From: Saprospiraceae bacterium
GTDB lineage: Bacteria > Bacteroidota > Bacteroidia > Chitinophagales > Saprospiraceae
Direction: 5' to 3'
Length of the DNA stretch: 64,000 nucleotides
Assembly: GCA_016710625.1 (NCBI GenBank)
Contig: JADJVK010000024.1
Coordinates: 12,378-76,377 of the forward strand
A program made the position numbers and the translations under genes. Positions 1-8,994 of this stretch are shown piece by piece (within the stretch, counting starts at the first letter, position 1; each line of letters opens with the position of its first letter). The notes beneath the pieces were generated by a model. That model was not told where the DNA came from, did not search any database, and saw only the letters and a list, made by a program, of their open reading frames with translations.

Positions 1-2
1 TT

Positions 3-881
3 GGTGAAGGTGTTTTAAAAGGAATAAATGACAGTATTCAAATCGCAGAAGAGCAAGGCTGGAAAGGTTTAGTAATTGGAAATAATGCAACAAATTTCAG
101 TGTAGGTGCCAATCTCATGATGATTGCGATGATGGCTTACCAACAAGAATGGGATGAGTTGAATTTTGCTATAAAATATTTTCAAAATACAGCAATGCGG
201 ATTCGCTATTCCTCCATTCCAGTAGTGCTTGCTACTCAAGGTTATGTGTTTGGAGGTGCCTGTGAGTTTTCAATGCATTCAGATGCCGTAGTCGCTGCTG
301 CTGAAAGTTATGTAGGATTGGTAGAAGTAGGTGTTGGTTTAATTCCCGGTGGTGGTGGTACTAAAGAATTTGCAGTTAGAGCATCGGACAGTTTCTTCGA
401 AGGTGACGTACAGATACCAACTTTGATAGAAAGGTTTAAAACAATTGCCCTTGCAAATGTTGCTACTTCAGCTCAAGAAGCTTTCAAATTTGGCTATTTC
501 CAAAAAAATAAAGACAAAATAGTGGTGAATGGTGCTAGAAACATAGCTGAAGCAAAAAATGAAGTCATTCGATTAGCTAAAAACTATGTTCAACCCATTC
601 AAAGAAAAGATATTACAGTGTTAGGTAGGACAGGACTAGCTGCTTTGTATGTGGCAGCTCACAGTTTGCAATTGGGTGGATATGCCTCTGAACACGATAT
701 AAAAATTGCAAAAAAAGTAGCTTATGTATTGTGTGGTGGTGACTTGACTAGCCAACAAAAAGTGAGCGAACAATATTTGTTAGATATCGAAAGAGAAGCA
801 TTTTTATCACTTTGTGGTGAACAAAAAACTTTGGAAAGAATTCAATATATGTTGACAAACAACAGACCATTGAGGAATTAA
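3..881 (+). CDS. 3-hydroxyacyl-CoA dehydrogenase / enoyl-CoA hydratase, C-terminal part (5' end outside window)
   Basis: The reading frame is open from the left edge, so this is the end of a longer protein. The visible part is crotonase-like: a segment FSVGANLMMIAMMAYQ, then a glycine-rich stretch GYVFGGACEFSMHSD and VGLIPGGGGTKEF, which resemble the oxyanion-hole and acidic-catalytic regions of enoyl-CoA hydratases. Placement of the hydratase at the C-terminus fits the FadN arrangement (dehydrogenase first, hydratase last) common in Bacteroidota. The role would be hydration of enoyl-CoA and NAD-dependent oxidation of 3-hydroxyacyl-CoA in fatty-acid beta-oxidation in the cytoplasm. A thiolase follows 54 bp downstream on the same strand, so the two probably form a fad operon. 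The dehydrogenase half is not in the window, so the full fusion is inferred. Confidence 0.85.
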   Translation, partial: GEGVLKGINDSIQIAEEQGWKGLVIGNNATNFSVGANLMMIAMMAYQQEWDELNFAIKYFQNTAMRIRYSSIPVVLATQGYVFGGACEFSMHSDAVVAAAESYVGLVEVGVGLIPGGGGTKEFAVRASDSFFEGDVQIPTLIERFKTIALANVATSAQEAFKFGYFQKNKDKIVVNGARNIAEAKNEVIRLAKNYVQPIQRKDITVLGRTGLAALYVAAHSLQLGGYASEHDIKIAKKVAYVLCGGDLTSQQKVSEQYLLDIEREAFLSLCGEQKTLERIQYMLTNNRPLRN

Positions 882-935
882 TTCCTTCTATTTCAAAGTG
901 TTAATTTTATTTTAAAATAAGAAAAATTTAAAAAA

Positions 936-2108
936 ATGCAAGAAGCATATATCATATCTGCAAAAAGAAGTGCTGTTGCAAAAGCATCAAAAGGCGGATT
1001 TAGAAATTATAGAAGTGATGATTTAGCGGTAGAAATAATAAAAGAATTGATGAAGTCAGTTCCTGAAATTGACCCATTGACGGTGGACGATGTCATTGTG
1101 GGCTGTGCCAATCCAGAAGGAGAACAAGGCTTGCAAATAGGAAGACAAATTTCTGTAAGAGCATTGGGAAAACCTGTTGCAGGGTTTACTATCAATCGTT
1201 ACTGTGCCTCAGGTTTAGAAGCAATTGCAATTGCTACAGCAAAGATCAAAGCTGGAATGGGAGAGATTTTTGTTGCTGGAGGAACAGAAAGTATGTCTTC
1301 AATCCCAATGACAGGTTATAAACTTGCCCCTAGTTATGATGTAGCAGTGAATACTCCAGATTATGTGGTAGGTATGGGACTGACAGCAGAAGCAGTAGCT
1401 ACAAAATTTAATATTTCTAGAGAAAAGCAAGATGAATTTTCTTATAGATCACATATGTTGGCAGCTAAAGCTTTGGACAATGGACTTTTCAAAGACGAAA
1501 TAATTCCTATAACGGTAGATGATGTGAATGTAGTTGATGACAAAAAAGTTGCTGGTAAGCATATTGTTGATACGGATGAAGGAGTGAGGAGAGATACCAC
1601 AGTGGAAGGCTTGAATAAATTGAAGCCCGTTTTTGCAGCTAAAGGCTCAGTTACCGCTGGTAACTCATCTCAAACATCCGATGGCGCATCTTTTGTTTTA
1701 GTGGTGAGTGAAGCAATCGTTAAAAGGTTTAATTTGAAGCCAATAGCAAGATTAGTTTCTTGTTCAGTTGCAGGAGTTGAGCCTATTTTGATGGGAATAG
1801 GTCCTTGTGCTGCCATTCCAAAAGCATTAAAACAAGGCGGATTGACACTGAATGATATAAATTTAATCGAATTAAACGAAGCTTTTGCTGCACAATCCTT
1901 GGCTGTAATTCAAGAGGCTAAATTGAATCCTGAAATTGTAAATGTTAATGGCGGCGCCATTGCCCTTGGCCATCCTTTAGGCTGTACTGGAGCAAAGCTC
2001 ACAACCCAAATTCTTCAAGAATTAAAAAGAAGAAACCAAAAATACGGAATGGTAACAGCCTGTGTCGGTGGTGGACAAGGAATCGCTGGAATTTTCGAAA
2101 GATTATAA
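936..2108 (+). CDS. acetyl-CoA C-acyltransferase (thiolase)
   Basis: This 390-residue protein has the usual thiolase length and all three catalytic signatures. The nucleophilic Cys is in [12 protein letters not shown] near residue 90, the His is in [15 protein letters not shown], and the second Cys is in [15 protein letters not shown] at the extreme C-terminus. Thiolases cleave 3-ketoacyl-CoA to acetyl-CoA plus a shortened acyl-CoA. Its position directly after the FadN-type protein makes beta-oxidation the likely role rather than acetoacetyl-CoA synthesis. The ATG start follows an A-rich leader, with no Shine-Dalgarno sequence, as is normal in Bacteroidota. An intrinsic terminator lies 16 bp after the stop. 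Substrate chain length cannot be told from the sequence. Confidence 0.95.
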   Translation: MQEAYIISAKRSAVAKASKGGFRNYRSDDLAVEIIKELMKSVPEIDPLTVDDVIVGCANPEGEQGLQIGRQISVRALGKPVAGFTINRYCASGLEAIAIATAKIKAGMGEIFVAGGTESMSSIPMTGYKLAPSYDVAVNTPDYVVGMGLTAEAVATKFNISREKQDEFSYRSHMLAAKALDNGLFKDEIIPITVDDVNVVDDKKVAGKHIVDTDEGVRRDTTVEGLNKLKPVFAAKGSVTAGNSSQTSDGASFVLVVSEAIVKRFNLKPIARLVSCSVAGVEPILMGIGPCAAIPKALKQGGLTLNDINLIELNEAFAAQSLAVIQEAKLNPEIVNVNGGAIALGHPLGCTGAKLTTQILQELKRRNQKYGMVTACVGGGQGIAGIFERL

Positions 2109-2124
2109 TTGTCAAAATATTAAA

Positions 2125-2157
2125 AGGCTGTCCATAATTGTTTGGATAGCCTTTTTC
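2125..2157 (+). terminator. intrinsic terminator after thiolase
   Basis: A 9-bp stem (AGGCTGTCC paired with GGATAGCCT, one G-T wobble) around a short AT-rich loop is followed by a run of T. It ends the beta-oxidation transcript. Confidence 0.85.
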
Positions 2158-2346
2158 GTTTTTATAACTTTATTTATTTTTCAGAAGCAATTTAGATTTT
2201 CCAAAATCTATACTTTAAGATTACAAGACTCCAGATTTGAGAAAATATGAATTACATACTTAAACGGTAACAACAAAAAGTTCGAAATTAAATCTAAAAT
2301 TTCCATAAATCAATAGTAATATTTGAAAACGAAAAAATATCAATTC

Positions 2347-2399
2347 CCACTAGCTTCAGCTAGTGGAATAAAAATTGAAACCCAAAGTGGCTTTAGCCA
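2347..2399. repeat. pair of small hairpins in a 430-bp gene-free stretch (REP-like)
   Basis: The stretch 2158-2586 has no convincing gene. It contains CCACTAGC-TTCA-GCTAGTGG (2347-2366, perfect 8-bp stem) followed about 20 bp later by TGGCT-TT-AGCCA (2388-2399). Neither hairpin is followed by a T-run, so they are not simple terminators. Two successive hairpins with GC-rich stems in AT-rich DNA resemble dispersed REP-type elements, but only this copy was noticed in the window. Confidence 0.4.
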
Positions 2400-2586
2400 A
2401 ATAAAAAACAGAACAAGAAAAAGATATAATACTCATATTCTATTTCCGAAATTACATTTTATAAAGTTGATGATTATCGATAACCAGTAGAATTTGTTGG
2501 AGATTGAATTAAAGTAAAATACTTTTTGAAACTGTTAAGAATTTTTTAAAAAAACAATTTTAAAATGTTGATTTCTCAAATAAAAA

Positions 2587-2620
2587 AAATGGCTGTACAA
2601 AATTGATTGTACAGCCATTT
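2587..2620 (-). terminator. intrinsic terminator, minus strand
   Basis: A perfect 13-bp stem (AAATGGCTGTACA with TGTACAGCCATTT) with an 8-nt loop lies just beyond the stop of the minus-strand outer-membrane protein at 2664. It has A/T runs on both sides and could work in both directions. Confidence 0.8.
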
Positions 2621-2663
2621 ATATATTTATTAAAACTAGTTCTTAAAAATTTATTTAAAATTC

Positions 2664-3659
2664 CTAAAACACCAATGATAGCCCAATCGAATAAGGGTTG
2701 TATTTGTAAGTACTATTGGTTTTTAGTAAATTTGAGAAATTGTAGCTGCCAATTACTTTGAAAAATCCATAACCAACTGAAGCCGTTCCACCATAACACC
2801 AATCATTCAATCCGAATTTTCCATAACGCAATTCATCAATATTTTCTCCACCTTTTCGATAATTGAATTTTTGGACAGATAAAACTCTGTAACCTACGAA
2901 TCCACCTACACCTAAACTGTATTTTCTGCCAAATGAAAAGTTGAGTTCCAATGGAATTCGAATATAGCCAATTTTCAACTTGTTGTTATTAGATAAACTA
3001 TCTACAGTGATAAATGTAGGCACATTATTTCCATTATTATACAATCTTAAGCTATTCTCGATGCTATAAGTATTTTCGTTATAATCCAAACCATAAAATA
3101 ATTTTACTTTATCATTACTTTTAGAAAGTCGAATTGGTCTTTTGAACCCAATTGTCCAAAACCAGGATTTTGCAGAATTTATTTCAGGATTTAAACTAGA
3201 AATTGCATTCTTTTCAACCTGATTTAAACCATTCAACCCAAAATTAAAGTAGATTTTAGTTTTGAAAAACGATAAATAATCTAGTCCACCTTTTTTCTTT
3301 TCTCCGAATCCATAATCATTTGTTTCTGGATTTGGAATATCATTTTCCCCATCATATATGTTTGAATTATCCATCACCACTTCGTTGTTTTCAACAACAG
3401 GAGGTGGAGGAATGAGTTCAGCAGCAGGTATTGGAATACGATTGATTTCAGCTTCTAAATTGCTGATAACCGAATTTAAAGTGTCAATTACTAACATTTT
3501 TTGATTGGAATCCAATAATGCTTTTATTTCATAAATATTGCTTTTGATGTTATTTACATAGTCTTTCATGTAACTAACTCTTTCAGAAACAGTTGTTTGT
3601 GAAAATAAAAAAAATGGAGACAATACTAGAATAAGAACTGCTATTAAAATTTTTTTCAT
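2664..3659 (-). CDS. predicted outer-membrane beta-barrel protein with coiled-coil and proline linker
   Basis: I chose the ATG at 3659. It gives a clean signal peptide (MKKILIAVLILVLSPFFLFSQ), whereas the longer in-frame start at 3677 would overlap the aldolase stop. The mature protein begins with about 60 residues of heptad-like helix (VSYMKDYVNNIKSNIYEIKALLDSN), then a proline-rich linker (PPPPVVE), then about 200 residues of alternating hydrophobic/polar strands ending in Phe (GLSLVF). This is the typical layout of Bacteroidota outer-membrane barrels. No catalytic motif is visible and I do not recognise a named family. It lies 10 bp downstream of the aldolase gene on the same strand and may be co-transcribed. 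A strong terminator follows. Confidence 0.75.
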   Translation of the reverse strand: MKKILIAVLILVLSPFFLFSQTTVSERVSYMKDYVNNIKSNIYEIKALLDSNQKMLVIDTLNSVISNLEAEINRIPIPAAELIPPPPVVENNEVVMDNSNIYDGENDIPNPETNDYGFGEKKKGGLDYLSFFKTKIYFNFGLNGLNQVEKNAISSLNPEINSAKSWFWTIGFKRPIRLSKSNDKVKLFYGLDYNENTYSIENSLRLYNNGNNVPTFITVDSLSNNNKLKIGYIRIPLELNFSFGRKYSLGVGGFVGYRVLSVQKFNYRKGGENIDELRYGKFGLNDWCYGGTASVGYGFFKVIGSYNFSNLLKTNSTYKYNPYSIGLSLVF

Positions 3660-3669
3660 TAAATCTATT

Positions 3670-4749
3670 TTAAGCATTGGAATTTCTATTCAAACAGTTC
3701 AAATCTTCGAAAGCTACTTTTAACCTGTTCACAAATGATTTTTCGCCTTCTCTCAACCAAACTCTTGGGTCGTAATATTTTTTATTTGGCTTGTCATCAC
3801 CCTCAGGGTTTCCTATCTGACCTTGTAAATATCCTTTTTTCGCTTCGTAATAGTTTTTAATACCATCCCAGAATGCCCATTGCATATCTGTATCGATATT
3901 CATTTTTACTGCTCCATATTCGATAGCTTCTCTGATTTCTTCTCTTGAAGAACCACTTCCACCATGAAAAACAAAATTTACAGGATTTTTTCCAGAAATA
4001 TTAAATTTGTTTCGAATATAATCTTGTGAATTTTTCAAAATCACTGGTTGCAACTTCACATTACCAGGCTTATATACACCATGAACATTTCCAAATGCAG
4101 CAGCAATTGTGAATCTATCACTTATGGCTTTCAAATGTTCATAAGCATAACTCACTTCTTCAGGTTGTGTATAAAGTTTTGAACTATCCACATCTGAATT
4201 ATCCACACCATCTTCCTCTCCACCAGTTACTCCTAATTCGATTTCTAAGGTAATGCCAATGGCTGCCATTCTTTTCAAATAGGAAGCTGAAATTTCTATA
4301 TTTTCATGTAATGGCTCTTCAGAAAGATCTAACATATGAGAACTATACAAAGCATGTCCATTTTTTTCAAAATAAGCTTCATTTGCTGTCATCATACCGT
4401 CCATCCAAGGCAACAAATTTTTTGCACAATGGTCAGTATGCATAATTACTGAAACACCATAAGCTTTAGCCATTTGATGCACATGCATTGCTCCAGAAAT
4501 ACTGCCAACAATAGCTGCATTTTGGTTTTCATTCGACAATCCTTTTCCAGCATTAAAAACACCACCTCCATTTGAAAATTGAATAATTACTGGTGAATTC
4601 ACCGCTTTAGCAGTTTCTATAACTGCATTGATCGAATTACTACCAATTACATTTACTGCTGGCAATGCAAAATTTTTGTCATTTGCATAGTTTAACACTT
4701 CTGTAACCTCATCTCCAAATAGGACTCCTGTTCTAAATTTAGTACTCAT
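3670..4749 (-). CDS. fbaA: class II fructose-bisphosphate aldolase
   Basis: This 359-residue protein has the length of class IIA (E. coli FbaA-type) aldolases. Zinc and active-site signatures are visible: HTDHCAKN around residue 109, the acidic stretch IELGVTGGEEDGVDN, FGNVHGVY, and the phosphate-binding HGGSGSS. It cleaves fructose 1,6-bisphosphate to dihydroxyacetone phosphate and glyceraldehyde 3-phosphate, and runs in reverse for gluconeogenesis, in the cytoplasm. The ATG lies about 120 bp from a symmetrical -7 box region shared with the divergent protease gene. The barrel-protein gene follows closely on the same strand. Identification is secure. Regulation is only suggested by the promoter geometry. 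Confidence 0.97.
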   Translation of the reverse strand: MSTKFRTGVLFGDEVTEVLNYANDKNFALPAVNVIGSNSINAVIETAKAVNSPVIIQFSNGGGVFNAGKGLSNENQNAAIVGSISGAMHVHQMAKAYGVSVIMHTDHCAKNLLPWMDGMMTANEAYFEKNGHALYSSHMLDLSEEPLHENIEISASYLKRMAAIGITLEIELGVTGGEEDGVDNSDVDSSKLYTQPEEVSYAYEHLKAISDRFTIAAAFGNVHGVYKPGNVKLQPVILKNSQDYIRNKFNISGKNPVNFVFHGGSGSSREEIREAIEYGAVKMNIDTDMQWAFWDGIKNYYEAKKGYLQGQIGNPEGDDKPNKKYYDPRVWLREGEKSFVNRLKVAFEDLNCLNRNSNA

Positions 4750-4861
4750 AATATTAAAAAATATGGTTAGAAATTAATTCGTGATAAAGGTACATAATTT
4801 ATTTTTTTTTTCGTAATTGAAAATTGATTTTACCTTTTTTAGCTTTTAATAAATTAGTATG

Positions 4862-4883
4862 TATATTTGTAAAAGCAAATATA
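4862..4883. promoter_or_regulatory. inverted-repeat pair of Bacteroidota -7 boxes (candidate bidirectional promoter)
   Basis: TATATTTG (4862-4869, plus) and its exact reverse complement CAAATATA (4876-4883) are separated by 6 nt. Each matches the Bacteroidota -7 consensus TAnnTTTG, one facing the protease gene and one facing the aldolase gene. No clear TTG -33 element is seen for either direction. Confidence 0.5.
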
Positions 4884-4919
4884 AGTTTATCTTATTTGTA
4901 GATATTATAATTGAATTGT

Positions 4920-7838
4920 ATGAAATGTACTTTATATAAAATATTCTTTTTTATTATTTTATTTGGTTGTAACTATAACGTTTTTGCTCAAGCAGATGCT
5001 GTCAGCGATGAAATAATTGTTATGTTCAATAAACAGATTAATATAAATGAATGGTTGGGAATAAATGATAGAAGTAATAATGTAAAATCTTTATTAAAAA
5101 CCAAAAAGTTTTTAGCTCCTCAAATGAATACTTATTTGTTTCAAGTTGAAAATGCCAATTTAGATTTTATTATAAAAGAATTATTAAAATTACCTGAAAT
5201 CCAATTTGCTCAAAAAAACCATTTCTTACAACAAAGAGATGTTATATCTAATGATACTTTCTTAAATAAACAATGGCAATGGATAAATAATGGCTCCATT
5301 ACTGGCTCAACAGCAGATGCTGATGTAGATGCTGAAAAGGCATGGGACATTACAACTGGAGGACTTACTTCAAGTGGCGACACTATTGTTGTTGCAGTAG
5401 TTGATGATGGAGCAAATCTTAGCCATCCTGATTTAAAAGAAAATTATTGGAAAAATTATAATGAAATACCTGGAAATGGGATAGACGATGATGGTAATGG
5501 CTACATTGACGATTACAATGGCTGGAATACTGTTTCGGATAATGATAATGTCGGTTCAGGAAACCATGGAGTGAGTGTTGCAGGAATGATTGGGGCAAAA
5601 GGAAATAACAAACTTGGTGTTACTGGTATTAACTGGAATGTAAAAATTTTGACAGTAAAGTATAATAGTAATTTGACTGAGTCAAATGTTATAGAATCTT
5701 ATTCTTATGTGTTGAAACAAAGAACTTTATACAATGAAACAAATGGCAAAAAAGGTGCTTTTGTAGTAGCATGTAATTCTTCTTGGGGAATTGATAAAGG
5801 TAAACCTGAAAATTCACCCATTTGGTGTGCCTTTTATGACACCATGGGAGTTCATGGTATTTTAAGTGTTGGTGCTACTGCAAATCAAAATTACAATATT
5901 GATGTGGATGGAGATTTGCCAACTGCCTGTTCTAGTGAATATTTAATTGCTGTAACATCTTCAACTTATGCGGATAAAAAAGCAACAGCTGGCTATGGAA
6001 AAGTCACCATAGATGTTGCTTCCCCAGGGAATCAAATTTATACAACAAGTTCAGCTTCTTATACAAATACAAGTGGAACTTCATTTGCAACACCTTTGGT
6101 TAGTGGACTAGTTGGGCTTTTATATTCCGCACCATGTAGTAATTTACCTACTTTATATAAAAAGTCTCCATTAGATGCTGCCAAATATGTCAGAGATGCC
6201 ATTTTTAATGGCATTGATGTATTGCCAGCTTTTAAAGATTTAACAAAATATGGCGGAAGAGTAAATGCTTATAATAGTTTGTTATCGTTGTTGTCAAATT
6301 GTGGCTCATGCCCAAAACCAGTTGGTTATAATGTGAGCAATATTTTGGACACTTCTGCAACTATTAATTGGGTGAGTTTAGGACAAAACCAATCTTTTAA
6401 TATTGTTTACAAACCAGCAACAAGATCAAACTGGGACACTATTCGAAATGTTTCTTTACCCTTAAACTTAAATAAATTATTGCCTTGTACCAATTATGAG
6501 TACAAAATTTTTACTTTATGTACTGATACTATACTTGGTTTTGGTGCATTACAAACATTTAAAACAGATGGATGTTGCCTAGCTCCAACCAACTTAAGTG
6601 CAGTAATTAGAAATGATTCTACAGCATTGTTTATTTGGGACAAAGTTTTGGCATCTAAAAATTATGAAATTAAAGTCAAAAATCTTGCTACGGGAGAAGT
6701 GATTGTGAAAAATGTAAATTCTACAAACCTTCAAATCTCAAATTTAAAGCCTTGCTCTACTTATGAATTTACAGTTGGTTCAGCATGTAATGATTCTACA
6801 TTGGTAATTTCAGAAACAAAAACATTCAAAACTACAGGATGTGGAGCATGTACGGATTTGACCTATTGCACAAATAATGGTGGTGCCACAAATCTGGAAT
6901 ATATCGAATCAGTCGAGTTGAATACTTTGAAAAATATTTCTGGAGACAATGGCGGCTATTCTTATTTTGCGGATAAAACGACAGATTTGAATTGGTTGTA
7001 CAAATATAATCTTATTTTAACTCCTGGCTTTTCGCAGTCAACATCGAATGAAGTTTTTAAAGCTTGGATTGATTATAATCAAGATGGTGCCTTTTCAAAA
7101 GATGAAATTATAATTACTCCAAAACAAACAAAAGTTCCAATTACTTACGAATTTTATGTTCCTAAAACAGCGAAGCCAGGGATTACTAGATTAAGAATTC
7201 AAATGAGATATTCATCAGATACAACTTTTGATGCTTGCCAAGCCTTTAATTATGGTGAAGTAGAAGATTATTGTGTAAATATTGTACCTATAGTGATTTG
7301 TCAGTCCATCAAGAATTTGAAAGTTGAAAAGACTGTGCAAAATAAAGATTATTTATCTTGGGATAATGAAATTACAGCTGATAATTATATTATTGAATAT
7401 AAGAAAAAATCTGAAACTAACTGGACAATGGTTAATGGGGGAAATATAAATAATTATACTTTAACTGGTTTGGATACTTGTACAGATTACAATGTCCGGG
7501 TTTATTCCAATTGTAATGGTACGATAACTAATTATAGTGAAGAAGTCAGTTTTAAAACACTATGTACGAATAATGTAAGTGATTTAGATAAGGATAGGGT
7601 AGAGTTATTGGTTTCTCCAAATCCATTTGAGAATGACTTTCAAGTTATATTGAATAATTGGAATAATGATTGGAAGTTTTTAATGTATGATATAACAGGA
7701 AAGAAATTAGTAGAACAAAAGTATAGTCAAACTACCAAAAATGTTTCAATAAATGCTGCTGAGTTTGCATCTGGGGTCTATCTATGTAAAGTTATTCTTG
7801 GAAACAATGTAATTACCAATAGAATTGTAAAAGAATAA
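4920..7838 (+). CDS. secreted subtilisin-like (S8) protease with FN3, GEVED and T9SS sorting domain
   Basis: The start is the ATG at 4920 (a TTG three codons earlier is in frame but unlikely). It gives a signal peptide ending NYNVFAQ. A short propeptide-like region (to about residue 120) precedes a peptidase S8 domain with the full triad: Asp in VVAVVDDGANLSHPDL, His in GNHGVSVAGMIG, Ser in NTSGTSFATPLVSG. Next come two to three FN3-like modules (PTNLSAVIRNDS..., SIKNLKVEK...) with a GEVED domain between them (YGEVEDYCVNI). A typical type A T9SS tail (SPNPFENDFQV ... SGVYLCKVILGNN) ends at the stop. The protein is therefore exported across the outer membrane by T9SS and probably surface-anchored or released to degrade external protein. 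All catalytic residues are present, so activity is expected. The substrate is unknown. Confidence 0.93.
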   Translation: MKCTLYKIFFFIILFGCNYNVFAQADAVSDEIIVMFNKQININEWLGINDRSNNVKSLLKTKKFLAPQMNTYLFQVENANLDFIIKELLKLPEIQFAQKNHFLQQRDVISNDTFLNKQWQWINNGSITGSTADADVDAEKAWDITTGGLTSSGDTIVVAVVDDGANLSHPDLKENYWKNYNEIPGNGIDDDGNGYIDDYNGWNTVSDNDNVGSGNHGVSVAGMIGAKGNNKLGVTGINWNVKILTVKYNSNLTESNVIESYSYVLKQRTLYNETNGKKGAFVVACNSSWGIDKGKPENSPIWCAFYDTMGVHGILSVGATANQNYNIDVDGDLPTACSSEYLIAVTSSTYADKKATAGYGKVTIDVASPGNQIYTTSSASYTNTSGTSFATPLVSGLVGLLYSAPCSNLPTLYKKSPLDAAKYVRDAIFNGIDVLPAFKDLTKYGGRVNAYNSLLSLLSNCGSCPKPVGYNVSNILDTSATINWVSLGQNQSFNIVYKPATRSNWDTIRNVSLPLNLNKLLPCTNYEYKIFTLCTDTILGFGALQTFKTDGCCLAPTNLSAVIRNDSTALFIWDKVLASKNYEIKVKNLATGEVIVKNVNSTNLQISNLKPCSTYEFTVGSACNDSTLVISETKTFKTTGCGACTDLTYCTNNGGATNLEYIESVELNTLKNISGDNGGYSYFADKTTDLNWLYKYNLILTPGFSQSTSNEVFKAWIDYNQDGAFSKDEIIITPKQTKVPITYEFYVPKTAKPGITRLRIQMRYSSDTTFDACQAFNYGEVEDYCVNIVPIVICQSIKNLKVEKTVQNKDYLSWDNEITADNYIIEYKKKSETNWTMVNGGNINNYTLTGLDTCTDYNVRVYSNCNGTITNYSEEVSFKTLCTNNVSDLDKDRVELLVSPNPFENDFQVILNNWNNDWKFLMYDITGKKLVEQKYSQTTKNVSINAAEFASGVYLCKVILGNNVITNRIVKE

Positions 7839-7909
7839 AAATAGTTTTGAACTTTTTTGATTTGATTGTGTTTAGAATTTATCTTAGTTAATTAAAAAAT
7901 AAAATTAGT

Positions 7910-8230
7910 ATGGCATTTGAATTTACAGATGTTAATTTTCAAGAAACAGCATTATCAGAAAATACTGTTGCTGTTGTTGATTTTTGGGCAGAATGGTGTG
8001 GACCATGTAGAGCAATTACTCCTATTATTGAAGAATTAGCTTCAGAATACGGTGAAAAAGTAAAAGTTGGAAAACTAAATGTGGATAACAACCCTGAAGT
8101 TTCGATGAAATATGGTGTAAGAAGTATTCCTACCATTTTGATATTGAAAAATGGTGAAGTGGTTGACAAACATGTTGGCATGACTTCCAAAAAAGTATTG
8201 ACTGACAAAATCAATGCTCACTTATCTTAA
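7910..8230 (+). CDS. trxA: thioredoxin
   Basis: This 106-residue, single-domain protein has the classical redox motif WCGPC (in DFWAEWCGPCRAITP) near residue 31, the cis-proline in VRSIPTILILKNG, and no signal peptide. It is thus cytoplasmic thioredoxin 1, which reduces protein disulfides and is itself reduced by thioredoxin reductase. It follows the protease gene by 71 bp and is closed by a strong intrinsic terminator. Length and motifs match the family exactly. The opposite strand also stays open here, but this is only a shadow. Confidence 0.96.
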   Translation: MAFEFTDVNFQETALSENTVAVVDFWAEWCGPCRAITPIIEELASEYGEKVKVGKLNVDNNPEVSMKYGVRSIPTILILKNGEVVDKHVGMTSKKVLTDKINAHLS

Positions 8231-8252
8231 AATATTAAATAAAATTATATAA

Positions 8253-8289
8253 AATGCTAATCTGAACCTTCAGGTTAGCATTTTTTTTA
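8253..8289 (+). terminator. intrinsic terminator after thioredoxin
   Basis: AATGCTAA pairs with TTAGCATT, extended by an inner CTGAA/TTCAG stem, and is followed by nine T. It is strongly predicted. Confidence 0.9.
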
Positions 8290-8304
8290 TTTTAAAATTG
8301 AATT

Positions 8305-8931
8305 ATGAATTTCGACTTAATTTTTGAAAAAAATAAGAAATGGATAGCTGAAAAATTGGAAATTGACCCAAGCTATTTCGAAAAACTATCCAAAGGTCAA
8401 AAACCTGAAATTTTATATATTGGCTGTTCGGATAGTCGAGTAACAGCAGAAGATATTTTAGGTGCCAACCCAGGTGAGATTTTCATCCATCGTAATATTG
8501 CCAACATGGTCATTTCAATTGATTTGAATGTCATGTCTGTTATCAATTATGCGGTTCGACATCTGAAAGTAAAACATATAGTAGTTTGTGGACATTATGA
8601 ATGTGGCGGTGTCAGAGCTTCTTTAGAGTCAGTGGATTTAGGTCTATTGAATCCATGGCTCAGAAACATCCGAGATGTATATAGATTACATTATCAAGAG
8701 TTGGATGCTATTGAAGATAATCAAAAGAGATTCAATCGTTTAGTGGAGTTGAATGTGCAAGAACAATGTATGAATTTAATCAAAACTGCCGCTGTACAAG
8801 AAGCATATAAGGAAAGAGTGTTGACGGTTCATGGCTGGGTTTTTGATATTTACTCAGGAAAAATTGTAGATTTAAAAATAGATTTTCCTGCTATTTTGAG
8901 TGAAATCATGAAAATATATAAGCTCATTTAA
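8305..8931 (+). CDS. beta-class carbonic anhydrase
   Basis: This 208-residue protein catalyses CO2 hydration to bicarbonate. Zinc ligands are visible as Cys41 and the Asp43-Arg45 dyad in GCSDSRV, and His97 and Cys100 in CGHYECGGV. These are the four hallmarks of the beta class. There is no signal peptide, so it acts in the cytoplasm, where it probably supplies bicarbonate to carboxylases (for example the PurK reaction encoded in this window). It is a stand-alone gene between two terminators, and convergent with dnaK. Length is typical. No unusual feature was seen. Confidence 0.96.
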   Translation: MNFDLIFEKNKKWIAEKLEIDPSYFEKLSKGQKPEILYIGCSDSRVTAEDILGANPGEIFIHRNIANMVISIDLNVMSVINYAVRHLKVKHIVVCGHYECGGVRASLESVDLGLLNPWLRNIRDVYRLHYQELDAIEDNQKRFNRLVELNVQEQCMNLIKTAAVQEAYKERVLTVHGWVFDIYSGKIVDLKIDFPAILSEIMKIYKLI

Positions 8932-8937
8932 ATCAAA

Positions 8938-8976
8938 AAAAAATCCGAATGGCAATAAAGTCATCCGGATTTTTAA
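8938..8976. terminator. bidirectional terminator between carbonic anhydrase and dnaK
   Basis: AAATCCG pairs with CGGATTT around an interrupted stem. An A-run lies upstream and a T-run downstream, as expected for two convergent genes. Confidence 0.8.
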
Positions 8977-8994
8977 TTATTATATCAACTTTTT

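Noticed and set aside
2062..2250. Small frame at the thiolase 3' end
   Set aside because: It overlaps the thiolase stop and runs through the terminator hairpin. Its hydrophobic stretch comes from T-rich DNA.
7939..8214. Open frame on the minus strand inside thioredoxin
   Set aside because: It is a shadow of the well-supported trxA gene. It has no known motif or separate promoter.
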